64,000 nt of DNA from Sphingomonas sp. DG1-23. GTDB taxonomy: Bacteria > Pseudomonadota > Alphaproteobacteria > Sphingomonadales > Sphingomonadaceae. Positions 51,141 through 60,563 of this stretch are shown here, one piece after another (the stretch's first letter is position 1; each line of letters starts with the position of its first letter). Made by a program: the position numbers and the translations under genes. Where the stretch lies: positions 558,001 to 622,000 of the forward strand of contig NZ_JAVAMA010000001.1 in assembly GCF_030730875.1 (NCBI RefSeq), in the 5' to 3' direction. The notes below the pieces were generated by a model. It saw nothing but the letters and a program-made list of their open reading frames with translations. It did no database searches and had not been told where the DNA came from.

Positions 51141-51153
51141 CAGAACGATTCTG
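51141..51153. promoter_or_regulatory. Candidate sufR/SUF operator
   Basis: CAGAACGATTCTG is a perfect 5+3+5 palindrome, 45 bases upstream of sufR. On the minus strand it falls in the 17-base spacer of the promoter candidate TTGCAA-N17-GATTGA, a usual place for a repressor site. Assignment to SufR is inference. Confidence 0.55.
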
Positions 51154-51170
51154 TCCGATTGCAAATGGGC

Positions 51171-52121
51171 CTAAGCGGCGCGAAGGTCAACCGGTTCGGG
51201 GATGACTTCGGGCAGGAAGTGCAGTCCTTCGTTCTGCAGGGTCAGCGCGAGCGCGGGATCGCCATTGCCGCGCAGGCTGGTCGGGGTGTGCCCGGTGAAG
51301 TGCTTGACTTCGTTGATCATGTGCGACTGATCGGCGAACGGGCCGACCACGTCGGAGATCGGCGCGCCCTGGAAGATCTGCATCGCGGCGCGGATCGCGC
51401 GGAACTTGCGCTTGAGCTTGGTCGGCGGCCCGCCGAAATATTCGAGGCACAGCCGCTGGACCTGACGCTCGCCGAGCCCCGAAGTCGCCTCGATCGTCCC
51501 GTAGAGCGCATCGATCGTCGGATCCTCGCTCGCCGCCCATTCGCGCACGGCGTTGAGGAACGGGAAATGCGCCTCGGGAACCGGCTTCACTTCCTCCTGC
51601 CGCATGATCAGCTGCGGGGCGATCGCCGAGATCATCTCGTCGAGCTGGGTCATGTCGCGCAATTGCTCGAGCAGCCGCGGCGCGCGCTCGCAGAACAATT
51701 TCTCGCCGTCGATGATGTGATCGGTGACCTTGTGCGCGGGGATGCCGATCAGCGCCTTCCAGCCGATCGCGCGCAGCACCACGCCGAAGCACAAGACCGG
51801 CCCGCGCATCCGATAGCTGGCGGCGGCGGTGCCGGGGCCGGCGACCATGATCGGCTTGAGCGGTTCGACATGACCGTCGGGGAAGGTCATCTCGCCCTCG
51901 CCCTGGATCAGGAAGCGGATATGCCCGAGATCGATCCGCTCCGAACGCTCGAGTTCGCCCTCGCCTTCCCAGCGGAACAGATAATAGGATTCGACATGGG
52001 GGAGCAGCCGGCCCTTGGCGCGCTTGAGCTCGATCGTCGGCCCCGACGCGCCCACGATATCGCGGGCGGGATGCGCATGTGCATCCGCGACGATGGATTT
52101 GATGGTAGTTACGCCCCGCAT
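51171..52121 (-). CDS. AraC-family transcriptional regulator
   Basis: 316 residues. A cupin-like N-terminal sensor half (PHVESYYLFRWEGEGE, HIRFLIQGEGEMTFPDGHVE, GPGTAAASYRMRGP) and a C-terminal pair of AraC helix-turn-helix motifs (GERQVQRLCLEYFGGPPTKL, then ISDVVGPFADQSHMINEVKH FTGHTP). Ligand and targets unknown. It sits behind the SUF promoter region and is divergent from pyrD. Confidence 0.86.
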   Translation of the reverse strand: MRGVTTIKSIVADAHAHPARDIVGASGPTIELKRAKGRLLPHVESYYLFRWEGEGELERSERIDLGHIRFLIQGEGEMTFPDGHVEPLKPIMVAGPGTAAASYRMRGPVLCFGVVLRAIGWKALIGIPAHKVTDHIIDGEKLFCERAPRLLEQLRDMTQLDEMISAIAPQLIMRQEEVKPVPEAHFPFLNAVREWAASEDPTIDALYGTIEATSGLGERQVQRLCLEYFGGPPTKLKRKFRAIRAAMQIFQGAPISDVVGPFADQSHMINEVKHFTGHTPTSLRGNGDPALALTLQNEGLHFLPEVIPEPVDLRAA

Positions 52122-52197
52122 TTGCGACCCGAGCCCCCCGGTTCCCCGAATCTGTGTCTCGGCCGTGTCTATAACCGGCGGGGCGCGCAGATAAAAG

Positions 52198-52227
52198 TGG
52201 CCCGGCCGGTATTACCCGGCCGGGCCA
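52198..52227. repeat. GC-rich 12-bp inverted repeat upstream of pyrD
   Basis: Perfect stem tggcccggccgg / ccggccgggcca with loop tattac, midway between the AraC-type gene and pyrD. It could terminate nothing obvious here, as both neighbours are transcribed away from it, so it is more likely a protein site or RNA leader structure. Confidence 0.65.
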
Positions 52228-52284
52228 GTGGAAAGGGTTCCCCCCGTTGAAGCGGAAACCCCTCGGGTCGCAAAACCTGACTAG

Positions 52285-52308
52285 CCAATACGTAGACCTA
52301 CGTATTGG
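52285..52308 (+). promoter_or_regulatory. Perfect 10-bp palindrome before pyrD
   Basis: CCAATACGTA-gacc-TACGTATTGG, 58 bases upstream of the pyrD ATG. The arms are perfect and AT-richer than the surroundings. Either an operator for a dimeric regulator or a hairpin in the pyrD leader. Confidence 0.65.
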
Positions 52309-52366
52309 ACGGATTCGACATTGCGCGATTTTTGACGCGCGGACGCCGCGGTGCGAAGGCGATCGC

Positions 52367-53359
52367 ATGGCCTATCCGCTCCGTTCCGCACTATTTTCCC
52401 TCGATCCCGAAACGGCGCACCGCGCGACGATCGCCGCATTGCGGCTGTGGGGCGGCTTCGGCACGCCGTTCGCGGGTCGCTCCGGATCGGATGCATCCGC
52501 CGGTGTCCGGGTCGCCGGGATCGACTTTCCCAACCGGGTCGGGCTCGCCGCCGGGCTCGACAAGAATGCCGAGGCGATCGCCGGACTGTTCGGGCTCGGC
52601 TTCGGCGCGGTCGAGGTGGGGACGCTGACCCCGCGCCCGCAGCCCGGCAACCCCAGGCCGCGGCTGTTTCGACTCGTCGAGGACGAGGCGGTGATCAACC
52701 GGATGGGATTCAACAATGACGGGATCGACGCGGCGTTGACGCGAATCGCCGCGCTGAAGCGGCGCGCGGGGGTGCTCGGGATCAATGTCGGCGCCAACAA
52801 GGATTCGACCGACCGGGTCGCCGATTATGCCGAGGGGGTGGGCAAGGCCGCGCCGCACGCCGATTACATCACGATCAACGTCAGCTCGCCCAACACGCCC
52901 GGCCTGCGCGATCTCCAGTCGCGCCCGGCATTGGACGAATTGCTCGCCGCCTGCGATTCCGCGCGGGGCGGAACGCCTTTGTTTCTCAAGATCGCCCCCG
53001 ATCTCGATCGCGCCGGAATCGACGGGGCGGTGCGCGCGGCGATCGACAACCGGATCGACGCGCTGATCGTCTCGAACACCACGATTTCGCGCCCGGCACT
53101 GCGCTCGCCGCTTGCCGGCGAGGCCGGCGGCCTCTCGGGTGCGCCGTTGCGCACGCTCGCTGCGACAAAGCTGATCGAGGCGCGCGAAGCCAGCGGCGGC
53201 GCGCTGCCGCTGATCTCGGCGGGGGGGATCGACGGCCCGGACGAAGCCCGAAGACGGCTCGATGCCGGCGCGGTGCTCGTCCAGGTCTATAGCGCGCTCG
53301 TCTATCGCGGCCCCGGCCTCGCGCGCGAAATCGTCCGAGGATTGGCCGCAAGCCGCTGA
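52367..53359 (+). CDS. pyrD: Dihydroorotate dehydrogenase (quinone), class 2
   Basis: Membrane-associated FMN enzyme oxidising dihydroorotate to orotate in pyrimidine synthesis. 330 residues from ATG 52367 (MAYPLRSALFSLDPETAHR), the class 2 membrane-binding N-terminus; the longer open frame upstream lacks homology. GLAAGLDKNAEAI, INRMGFNNDG, NVGANKDS, the active-site stretch INVSSPNTPGLRDLQ and SAGGI for FMN phosphate are present. Confidence 0.95.
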   Translation: MAYPLRSALFSLDPETAHRATIAALRLWGGFGTPFAGRSGSDASAGVRVAGIDFPNRVGLAAGLDKNAEAIAGLFGLGFGAVEVGTLTPRPQPGNPRPRLFRLVEDEAVINRMGFNNDGIDAALTRIAALKRRAGVLGINVGANKDSTDRVADYAEGVGKAAPHADYITINVSSPNTPGLRDLQSRPALDELLAACDSARGGTPLFLKIAPDLDRAGIDGAVRAAIDNRIDALIVSNTTISRPALRSPLAGEAGGLSGAPLRTLAATKLIEAREASGGALPLISAGGIDGPDEARRRLDAGAVLVQVYSALVYRGPGLAREIVRGLAASR

Positions 53360-53404
53360 CATAGCGTCTTTGCCGGCACGCCAAAGCGGGCTACGGCTGG
53401 GACC

Positions 53405-55108
53405 ATGAGAAGAATGGTCGCGCTGCTGATTGCCCTGTTCCTGCCCTTCGCCGCATCGGCGCAGGGAATCGTCAGCGCCGCGGACCCGCGCGCCGCCGCC
53501 GCGGGAGTCGAGATCCTGCGCAAGGGAGGCACCGCGACCGACGCGGCGATCGCGACGATGCTGGCATTGAACGTGGTCGAGCCGGCGAGCGCCGGGATCG
53601 GCGGCGGCGCGTTCTTCGTCGTATACGACGCGAAGCGGAAGACGACGACCACCGTCGACGGCCGCGAGGCCGCCCCGATGGCCGCCGACTCGCGCTGGTT
53701 CTATGCCGACGGCAAGCCGCTCGGCATTCGCGACGCGATTCCCGGCGGGCGTAGCGTCGGGGTTCCCGGCACGCTGCGCGCGATGGCGATGGCGCACCGG
53801 CGCGGCGGCAAATTGCCTTGGGCGACCTTGTTCGAGCCCGCGATCCGGCTTGCCCGCGACGGCTTCGCGGTGACTCCGCGCTTCAACGGCGCGCTCGGCC
53901 GCTTTCGCCACGGCGACGCCGCCATCCGCGCGATCTTCTACGATCCCGACGGCAAGCCGCGCGCCACGGTGCGCAATCCCGAACAGGCGGATCTGTTCGA
54001 GCGCGTCGCCAAATTCGGCCCCGACGCCTTCTATGTCGGCCCGCAGGCGGCGAAATTGGTCGCGACGGTCAACAATGCCGCGCGCAACCCGTCGAAGATG
54101 ACCGTGGGCGACCTCGCCGCGTACGAGGCCAAGGAGCGCCCGGTGCTGTGCGGCACCTATCGCCGGCACAAGATCTGCTCGATGGGCCCGGTCTCGTCGG
54201 GCGGCACCGCCGTGCTGATGATCCTCAAGCAGCTCGAACGCTTCGACATGGCGAAGCTCGGCAAGGATTCGCCGGTCGCATGGCATCTGTTCGCCGAAAG
54301 CTCGCGCCTCGCTTATGCCGATCGCGACATGTATCTCGGCGACCCCGATTATGTCCGGATCCCGCTCAAAGGTCTGCTCGCCCCCCAATATATCGCCCGC
54401 CGCTCGGCGCTGATCAGCCCGACCGGCAGCATGGCGACCATCGCTCCCGGCACGCCGCCGGGGGCGCCGCCCCGCGTGCGCGCCTCCACCAGCGAAGTCG
54501 CAGGCACCACTTCGCTGTCGGTCGCCGATGGCGCGGGCAATGTCGCGCAGGTGACCACCACGATCGAGAGCCCGTTCGGCTCGGGCCTGTCGGTCGACGG
54601 AACGATGCTCAACAACGAGCTGACCGATTTCGACATCGTGCCCGAGAAGGACGGCATTCTGGTCGCCAACCGGGTCGAGGGCGGCAAGCGCCCGCGCAGC
54701 TCGATGGCTCCGACGATCGTCTACGGCCCCGACGGCAAGGTCCGCCTCGCGGTCGGCGCGGCGGGCGGATCGACGATCATCGCGCAGGTCGCGAAAGCGA
54801 TCATCGGCGTGGTCGACTGGAAGCTGAGCGCACAGGATGCGATCGCGCTCGGATTGGTCTATGCTCCCGGCCCGGTCGCGCTGATCGAGAAGGGCACCGA
54901 GCGCGAGGCGATGATCCCGGCGCTGGAGGCGCTGGGCGAGAAGGTCCAGGCCGCGCCGCTCGGGCTCAAGGCCAATGCGATCGAGCAGGTCGGCGGCCGC
55001 TGGGCCGGTGCCGCCGATCCGCGCAGCGAAGGCGTGGCGATGCATCAGGACGGACGCGTGCCCGAGATCAAGCGTTTCGGCGCCGTGCCGAACCGTCCAT
55101 CGGAATAA
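53405..55108 (+). CDS. ggt: Gamma-glutamyltransferase
   Basis: Periplasmic enzyme that cleaves or transfers the gamma-glutamyl group of glutathione. 567 residues with a signal peptide (VALLIALFLPFAASAQ). The precursor should self-cleave before the nucleophile T368 in EVAGTTSLSV. Family proteins usually read TTHFSV or TTHLSV there, so the His is replaced by Ser. PLSSMAPTIV-like RPRSSMAPTIVYG and GAAGGSTIIAQV near the end fit. 45 bases after pyrD. Confidence 0.92.
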   Translation: MRRMVALLIALFLPFAASAQGIVSAADPRAAAAGVEILRKGGTATDAAIATMLALNVVEPASAGIGGGAFFVVYDAKRKTTTTVDGREAAPMAADSRWFYADGKPLGIRDAIPGGRSVGVPGTLRAMAMAHRRGGKLPWATLFEPAIRLARDGFAVTPRFNGALGRFRHGDAAIRAIFYDPDGKPRATVRNPEQADLFERVAKFGPDAFYVGPQAAKLVATVNNAARNPSKMTVGDLAAYEAKERPVLCGTYRRHKICSMGPVSSGGTAVLMILKQLERFDMAKLGKDSPVAWHLFAESSRLAYADRDMYLGDPDYVRIPLKGLLAPQYIARRSALISPTGSMATIAPGTPPGAPPRVRASTSEVAGTTSLSVADGAGNVAQVTTTIESPFGSGLSVDGTMLNNELTDFDIVPEKDGILVANRVEGGKRPRSSMAPTIVYGPDGKVRLAVGAAGGSTIIAQVAKAIIGVVDWKLSAQDAIALGLVYAPGPVALIEKGTEREAMIPALEALGEKVQAAPLGLKANAIEQVGGRWAGAADPRSEGVAMHQDGRVPEIKRFGAVPNRPSE

Positions 55109-55147
55109 AAGGGACGCCGCCAAAGCGGTGCCCGAAGGGGGAGAGCG

Positions 55148-56932
55148 ATGCGCACACTCGAACGGTTCGACAATCTGGTCCAGATGTTCTTCACGCGGGC
55201 ACGCGAGAAGGGCGACAAGCCGTTCCTCTGGCACAAGGCCGGGGGGGCGTGGCAGCCGACCAGCTGGGCCGAGGCCGCGCGTCAGGTCGCCAGCCTCGCC
55301 ACGGCCTTCCAGGCGCTGGGGCTCAAGCATGGCGACCGCATCATGCTGGTCTCGGAGAACCGCCCCGAATTCTGCATCACCGATCTGGCGATCATGGCGG
55401 CCGGCTGCGTCACCGTTCCCACCTACACCACCAATACCGAGCGCGATCACCAGCACATCATCGAGAATTCGGGCGCCTGCGCGATCGTCGTCTCGAACAC
55501 CAAGCTGGCCAAGACCCTGCTTCCCGCCGCGATCCGATCGTCCTCGGCGCGGATGGTGATCGGCATCGACGAGGTCCGCGCCGGCCAGTCGGGAACGATG
55601 GATTTCCACGATTACAAGGATTTGATCGCGAAGCATCCGGCCGACCCCGAGACCGTCGCCGCGCGCGCCTCGTTCCGGCGCGAGGAGCCGGCGTGCATCA
55701 TCTACACCAGCGGGACCGGCGGCAGCCCGCGCGGGGTGATGCAGCATCACGGCGCGATCCTCCACAACGTCAATGGCTGCTGCACGATCATCTCCGAGGA
55801 TTTCGGCTGGGAGGACGAAGTGTTCCTCTCGTTCCTGCCGCTCAGCCACGCGTACGAGCATACCGGCGGGCAGCATTTCCCGATCGGGCTCGGCGCCCAG
55901 ATCTATTATTCCGAAGGGCTCGAAAAACTCGCCTCGAACATCGAGGAAGTCCGCCCGACGATCATGGTGGTGGTGCCGCGGCTGTTCGAAGTGCTGCGCA
56001 CCCGGATCACCAAGCAGATCGAGAAGCAGGGCAAATTCGCCAATTTCCTGCTCGATCGCGCGGTCGATCTCGGCGGTAAGCGCGCGGCGGGCAGCACGAC
56101 CCTGCTCGACGCGCCGATGAGCCTGCTGCTCAAGGCGACCCTGATGCCCAAGATCTCGAAGCGCTTCGGCGGGCGGATCAAGGCGATGGTCTCAGGCGGG
56201 GCGCCGCTCAATCCCGAGGTCGGGATCTTCTTCGAATCGATCGGCCTCACCTTCCTGCAAGGCTATGGCCAGACCGAGGCCGCGCCGGTGATCTCGTGCA
56301 ACCGTCCGAGCGCCGGGCTCAAGCACGACACGGTCGGCCCGCCGCTCCCCGATGTCGAGGTGCGGATCGCGCCCGACGGCGAGATCCTCGTCCGCGGGGA
56401 GCTGGTCATGCACGGCTATTGGCGCAACGAGGAGGAGACCGCGCGCGTCCTCAAGGACGGCTGGCTCCATACCGGCGACATCGGCGTGATCGACGAGAAG
56501 GGCCGGATCAAGATCACCGACCGCAAGAAGGACATCATCGTCAACGACAAGGGCGACAATGTCGCGCCGCAAAAGGTGGAAGGCATGCTCACCCTCCAGC
56601 CCGAGATCGTCCAGGCGATGATCGCGGGCGACAAGAAGCCGTACATGACCGCGGTGATCGTCCCCGATCCCGAATGGACCGCCGAATATTGCGCGCACAC
56701 CGCGACGCCCTGTCATTTCAGGGAGCTGTCGCACGATCCCGATTACAAGGCCGCGGTCGCCGCTGCGGTCGAGCGGGTCAACAAGGATCTGTCGGTGGTC
56801 GAGCGGGTGCGCAAGTTCATCATCGCCGATTCGCCGTTCACGATCGAGAACGAGCAATTGACCCCGAGCCTGAAGATCCGCCGGCACGTGCTGAAGCAGG
56901 TGTATGGGGACCGGCTGAACGCGCTGTATTGA
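55148..56932 (+). CDS. Long-chain acyl-CoA synthetase (AMP-binding)
   Basis: 594 residues. Activates fatty acids to acyl-CoA through an acyl-AMP. P-loop motif IIYTSGTGGSPRGVMQHH (usually TSGTTGxPKG, so two changes), FLPLSHAYEHTGGQ, the motif GYGQTEAAPVIS, GWLHTGDIGVID and ITDRKKDIIVNDKGDN near the C-terminal domain. The long form resembles FadD15-type ligases. It lies 39 bases downstream of ggt. Confidence 0.9.
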   Translation: MRTLERFDNLVQMFFTRAREKGDKPFLWHKAGGAWQPTSWAEAARQVASLATAFQALGLKHGDRIMLVSENRPEFCITDLAIMAAGCVTVPTYTTNTERDHQHIIENSGACAIVVSNTKLAKTLLPAAIRSSSARMVIGIDEVRAGQSGTMDFHDYKDLIAKHPADPETVAARASFRREEPACIIYTSGTGGSPRGVMQHHGAILHNVNGCCTIISEDFGWEDEVFLSFLPLSHAYEHTGGQHFPIGLGAQIYYSEGLEKLASNIEEVRPTIMVVVPRLFEVLRTRITKQIEKQGKFANFLLDRAVDLGGKRAAGSTTLLDAPMSLLLKATLMPKISKRFGGRIKAMVSGGAPLNPEVGIFFESIGLTFLQGYGQTEAAPVISCNRPSAGLKHDTVGPPLPDVEVRIAPDGEILVRGELVMHGYWRNEEETARVLKDGWLHTGDIGVIDEKGRIKITDRKKDIIVNDKGDNVAPQKVEGMLTLQPEIVQAMIAGDKKPYMTAVIVPDPEWTAEYCAHTATPCHFRELSHDPDYKAAVAAAVERVNKDLSVVERVRKFIIADSPFTIENEQLTPSLKIRRHVLKQVYGDRLNALY

Positions 56933-56941
56933 GTCCCTTAA

Positions 56942-57069
56942 ATCCTCCCTCGCGCAGCGGGGGAGGTGGCGCCGAAGGCGACGGAGGGGCGCCGCCGCAG
57001 ATCCACTGCTCGCGGACAGGCCCCCTCCACCACTTCGTGGTCCCCCTCCCCCGCTGCGCGAGGGAGGAT
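56942..57069. repeat. REPIN-like palindrome doublet R14
   Basis: Outer arms atcctccctcgcgcagcggg (56942-56961) and ccgctgcgcgagggaggat (57051-57069) in inverted orientation, with an inner ggaggtgg/ccacttcg region. It lies between the convergent acyl-CoA ligase and M16 peptidase genes. Confidence 0.87.
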
Positions 57070-57079
57070 CAAGCTCGGC

Positions 57080-59953
57080 TCAGCCCCCGGCCTGCGCGTC
57101 CGGGCCGGGGACCACCACCATCGTCCAGTCCTTGTCGGGCCGCAGATATTTCTGGGCGAGCGCCTGCACTTCGGCGGGCGAAGTGGTCGCGACGTCGCGG
57201 GCCAGCGTCGCCACCGAGGCGACCCGCGCCGGATCATAGGCGCCGCCCTCGACCAGCCGCATCCAGAACATGTTGCCGCTCGATTGGCGGATCAGCATCT
57301 GCTTGATCGGCGTCAGCGCGCGATTGAGTTCGTCGGCGTCGACCGGTTTGGCGATCAGATCGGCGGCGATCCCGCGGGCGAGCTGGAAGAAGAAGTCGGT
57401 CTTGTCGGGGGGCACCATGCCCAAGGCGATCAATTTGCCGCCCGATTCCATGCCGAGCGGCCATTGGCTGGCGACGTTGGGCGAATAGCTGACCCCCGCC
57501 TGGCTGCGCAGCTGATCGATCATCCGGTCGCGGAAGATCGCGGCGAGCACTTCGAGCTTGCGGCTCTCGGTGATGCCCGCGCTGCCCGCGCCGGTCGGCC
57601 AGGCGATCACCGCCGCCGCCTGATCGGCCTTGCCGCTATGGGTGCGGACCACCGGCTTGTCGACATGCGCGGGGAAGGCGGCCAACGGCACCGGCGCATT
57701 GCTCGCCGGGCGCGGCTTGAGCGCGCCGAAGGTTTCCGCGACGGCCTTGATCGTCGCGTCCGAATCCATGTCGCCGAACACCTCGACTTCGATCGGACCA
57801 GTGCCGAGCAACGGCTCCCACAGCTTGCGGAAGCTCGCCGGCGTGGTCGCCGCGATCGTCTCGCGCTCGGGCATGCCCCAGCGCGGATCGCCCGAATGGA
57901 GCAATTTCTCGAGATCGCGGCCGAGCACCGCGTCGGGCGAAGAGGACAGCCCGGCATAGCCCGAGAGCACCGCGGTCTTGGCGCGAGTCACCGGATTGGG
58001 ATCCCATGCCGGCGCCGCCAGCTTGGCCGCGAACAGCCGCAGCTGATCGGGCAGATCCTGCTTGTTGGTCTGGCCGTTGAAGCGGAACGCGTCCCCGGCG
58101 ACGTCGAAGTCGAAGCCCATCTGGCGATTGCCGATCAGCGCATCGAGCTCTTCCTGGCCGAGCTTGCCGACGCCGCCCGCGACAAGCGCCATCTCGCCGG
58201 CCCATGCCGGGCTCGGTCGGGTCGGCAGCGCATTGAGCCCGCCTCCGAAGCGGACATTGACATAGACCTTGCCGACTTCGGACGAATCCTTGCGCATCAG
58301 CAGATTGACGCCGTTGGCGAAAACCACCTTCTCGATCTCGAGTTCGGGCAGCAGCGGCGTGCGGCTGACCATCTTGCCCGGCGCGCCGAGCCTGGGCAGC
58401 TGGGCGAAGCTGACATTGCCGAGCGCCTTGCGCTTGCCGCCATTGGCGACGACATCGGCCTGCAGCGCCGCGGTGACCTTGGCCATGAGCTGCGGATCGG
58501 GAGTGTGGACGTTGACCAGCGCGCGGGTGGCGGTGCCCTCGAATACGCGCTTCGCCGCGGCCTGCACGGTTTCGGGAGTGAACATCTTCGCGGCGATCGC
58601 GGCCTTGAAGATGTCGTACGAAGCCTCGGGCGTCGTCACCGTCTCGTTGATGTCGACCGCCTCGACCAGATCGTCGGCGATCTTCATCCCCGATTCGACC
58701 GGCGCGGTGGCGATCCGCTGCTTCATCGACGCTTCGATCTCGGCGAGCTCGCGGTCGATCTCGGCCTGGGTCGGCGCAGTGGTCTGGGCGTCGGCGATCA
58801 CCCCGCGCACGTCGCGCAGCGCCGTCTCCCAATCCGCGCCGACCGGCATGACGTTGACGGTGGTGACGTTGGCAGAGCGCGCGACGTCGCTCAGATCCGC
58901 GCCCGCGCCGACGAAGCTGCCGCCCGAGCGCGCGCGTGATTCGAGTCGCCGGTTGATGATGCGGATCGCGACGAGATCGATCATCCGTTTCTGGTTGAAG
59001 ATCACGGTGTCGCTGAACACCGTCCAGGGGCGGACGATCGCCATCATCGCCAGCGGCGGCACGGCCGGCTCGACGATGCTCGCGGCGACCGGGTTGTTCT
59101 CGGCCACCGGCTTGCCGAAATCGGGGCTCGGCGGGTTGGGCCCGTTGGCCTGCCAGGTGGCGAAATGCTTCTGCACCAGCCCTTCGAGCACCGCCGGATC
59201 CATGTCGCCGATGACGATCACCACGGCGCGCTCGGGGCGGTACCAGCGATCGTGGAAGGCCTTGACTGCGGCGGGCGTCGCGGCGGTCAGCGCGGCGGTG
59301 GTGCCGATCGGCTTGCGATTGGCGACCGGCTGGCCGGCGAACATCAGACCGAGCATGGTATCCTGCAGCCGCTCCTGCGCGCCGGGCTGCTCGCGCGCCT
59401 CGGCGAGTACCACCGGGCGCTCGGCATCGAGCGACGCCTGGGTGATCGCGGGTGCGGACATCATGCCGGTGAGGATCTTGAAGCTCTCGTCGAGTCCCGC
59501 CGTAGTCGCAGTGGGCAGATCGAGCTTGTAGACCGTCTGGGTGAAGGTGGTGCTGGCGTTCGAATCGGAGCCGAAGGTCACCCCGAGCCGCTGCCAGATC
59601 CGCTTCGACTCGCCGTCGGGCACGAAGGTCGAGCCGCGGAACGAGAGATGCTCGAGCAGATGCGCGAAGCCGCGCTCGCTGTCCTGCTCGTTGAGCGAGC
59701 CGGCGTCGATCCGCACCCGCACCGAGACCTGGCCGGGGGGCACGCCGTTCTTGCGCACGGCATAGCGCACGCCGTTCGAGAGCCGGCCGAACTTCCATTC
59801 GTCGTCATGGACGAGATCGCTGCCCTTGTAGAGCCAGGGATCCTCGGCGGTCTGGACCGGCCGCGGAGCGACCTGCGCGTGCACCGGCTGGGCCGGGGCG
59901 AGCGTGACGAGGGCAAAGGAGGCGAGGAGCGGCGACCGCAGGAAACGAAGCAT
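57080..59953 (-). CDS. M16-family zinc peptidase, two-domain form
   Basis: 957 residues with signal peptide (LLASFALVTLAPAQPVHAQ). Active inverted zinc motif HLLEH (H98, E101, H102) in ERGFAHLLEHLSFRGS, followed by the second, inactive half (DSSEVGKVYVNVRFGGGLN...). Pitrilysin-like periplasmic peptidase that degrades peptides. Alone on its strand between repeats R14 and R15. Confidence 0.92.
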   Translation of the reverse strand: MLRFLRSPLLASFALVTLAPAQPVHAQVAPRPVQTAEDPWLYKGSDLVHDDEWKFGRLSNGVRYAVRKNGVPPGQVSVRVRIDAGSLNEQDSERGFAHLLEHLSFRGSTFVPDGESKRIWQRLGVTFGSDSNASTTFTQTVYKLDLPTATTAGLDESFKILTGMMSAPAITQASLDAERPVVLAEAREQPGAQERLQDTMLGLMFAGQPVANRKPIGTTAALTAATPAAVKAFHDRWYRPERAVVIVIGDMDPAVLEGLVQKHFATWQANGPNPPSPDFGKPVAENNPVAASIVEPAVPPLAMMAIVRPWTVFSDTVIFNQKRMIDLVAIRIINRRLESRARSGGSFVGAGADLSDVARSANVTTVNVMPVGADWETALRDVRGVIADAQTTAPTQAEIDRELAEIEASMKQRIATAPVESGMKIADDLVEAVDINETVTTPEASYDIFKAAIAAKMFTPETVQAAAKRVFEGTATRALVNVHTPDPQLMAKVTAALQADVVANGGKRKALGNVSFAQLPRLGAPGKMVSRTPLLPELEIEKVVFANGVNLLMRKDSSEVGKVYVNVRFGGGLNALPTRPSPAWAGEMALVAGGVGKLGQEELDALIGNRQMGFDFDVAGDAFRFNGQTNKQDLPDQLRLFAAKLAAPAWDPNPVTRAKTAVLSGYAGLSSSPDAVLGRDLEKLLHSGDPRWGMPERETIAATTPASFRKLWEPLLGTGPIEVEVFGDMDSDATIKAVAETFGALKPRPASNAPVPLAAFPAHVDKPVVRTHSGKADQAAAVIAWPTGAGSAGITESRKLEVLAAIFRDRMIDQLRSQAGVSYSPNVASQWPLGMESGGKLIALGMVPPDKTDFFFQLARGIAADLIAKPVDADELNRALTPIKQMLIRQSSGNMFWMRLVEGGAYDPARVASVATLARDVATTSPAEVQALAQKYLRPDKDWTMVVVPGPDAQAGG

Positions 59954-60030
59954 GGATCCCCATCTAATGACGAAACCCCGCGCTTGCCACCGCGTACCTT
60001 TCGCGCAGGTGTACGGACCTCCCTTCCTTC

Positions 60031-60136
60031 GTCACCCCGGCCTTGTGCCGGGGTCCACCAGGCGGCTGGGCGAAGGGACGGAGGCGCCTGGCCTGCGCCG
60101 GCGGCACGGTGGACCCCGGCACAAGGCCGGGGTGAC
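60031..60136. repeat. REPIN-like palindrome doublet R15
   Basis: 29-base arms at 60031-60059 and 60108-60136, core ccccggccttgtgccgggg, are perfect inverted repeats, the best preserved in the window. Between the divergent M16 peptidase and small membrane protein genes. Confidence 0.92.
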
Positions 60137-60218
60137 GGCTGGACCCAGGACGATTCGTCCAATCGACCGTTGAACCGGAGGTGCTAGAACGCCATCTTCA
60201 TACCCAGAGGAAGCAGCA

Positions 60219-60491
60219 ATGCCCACCGATCGTGCCCAAGCCTGGAGCGAGTTCCGCCGGATGCTGGTGTGGATCGCGCTGGCCGGCGTGCTGATGGTGA
60301 TCGGCGCGCTCTGGTATCTCTCGCTCTACGACGCGCTCTATCCTTCGGCGATCCTCGCGGCGATCGGCGGCGTGTTCCTGTCGACCTTGCTCGGCTGCGG
60401 GTTGTTCGCCGCAGCATTCTTCAGCGACAAGAGCGGCCATGACGCGAACGTGACCAGCGCCACGCAGCACGACGACGAAGCGGACAAGTGA
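60219..60491 (+). CDS. Small two-helix membrane protein
   Basis: 90 residues with two hydrophobic segments (about 15-36 and 42-66) and a short charged tail ending HDDEADK. RBS gaggaagcag upstream. No known family recognised; precedes the Nfu-type gene on the same strand. Confidence 0.65.
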   Translation: MPTDRAQAWSEFRRMLVWIALAGVLMVIGALWYLSLYDALYPSAILAAIGGVFLSTLLGCGLFAAAFFSDKSGHDANVTSATQHDDEADK

Positions 60492-60563
60492 ATTGTCGGC
60501 GCGAAACCTTTCGTTTCCCGCTGGCCGCTTGATCCGGACCCGCCCAGGCGCCACATGCGACAC

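Noticed and set aside
52391-55876. A very long open minus-strand frame across pyrD and ggt (and similar ones at 27708-31217 plus and 37692-40556 minus)
   Set aside because: These are antisense shadows of well-identified genes. High GC at third positions keeps the opposite frames free of stops; they have Arg/Asp/Ala-rich low-complexity composition and no family motifs.
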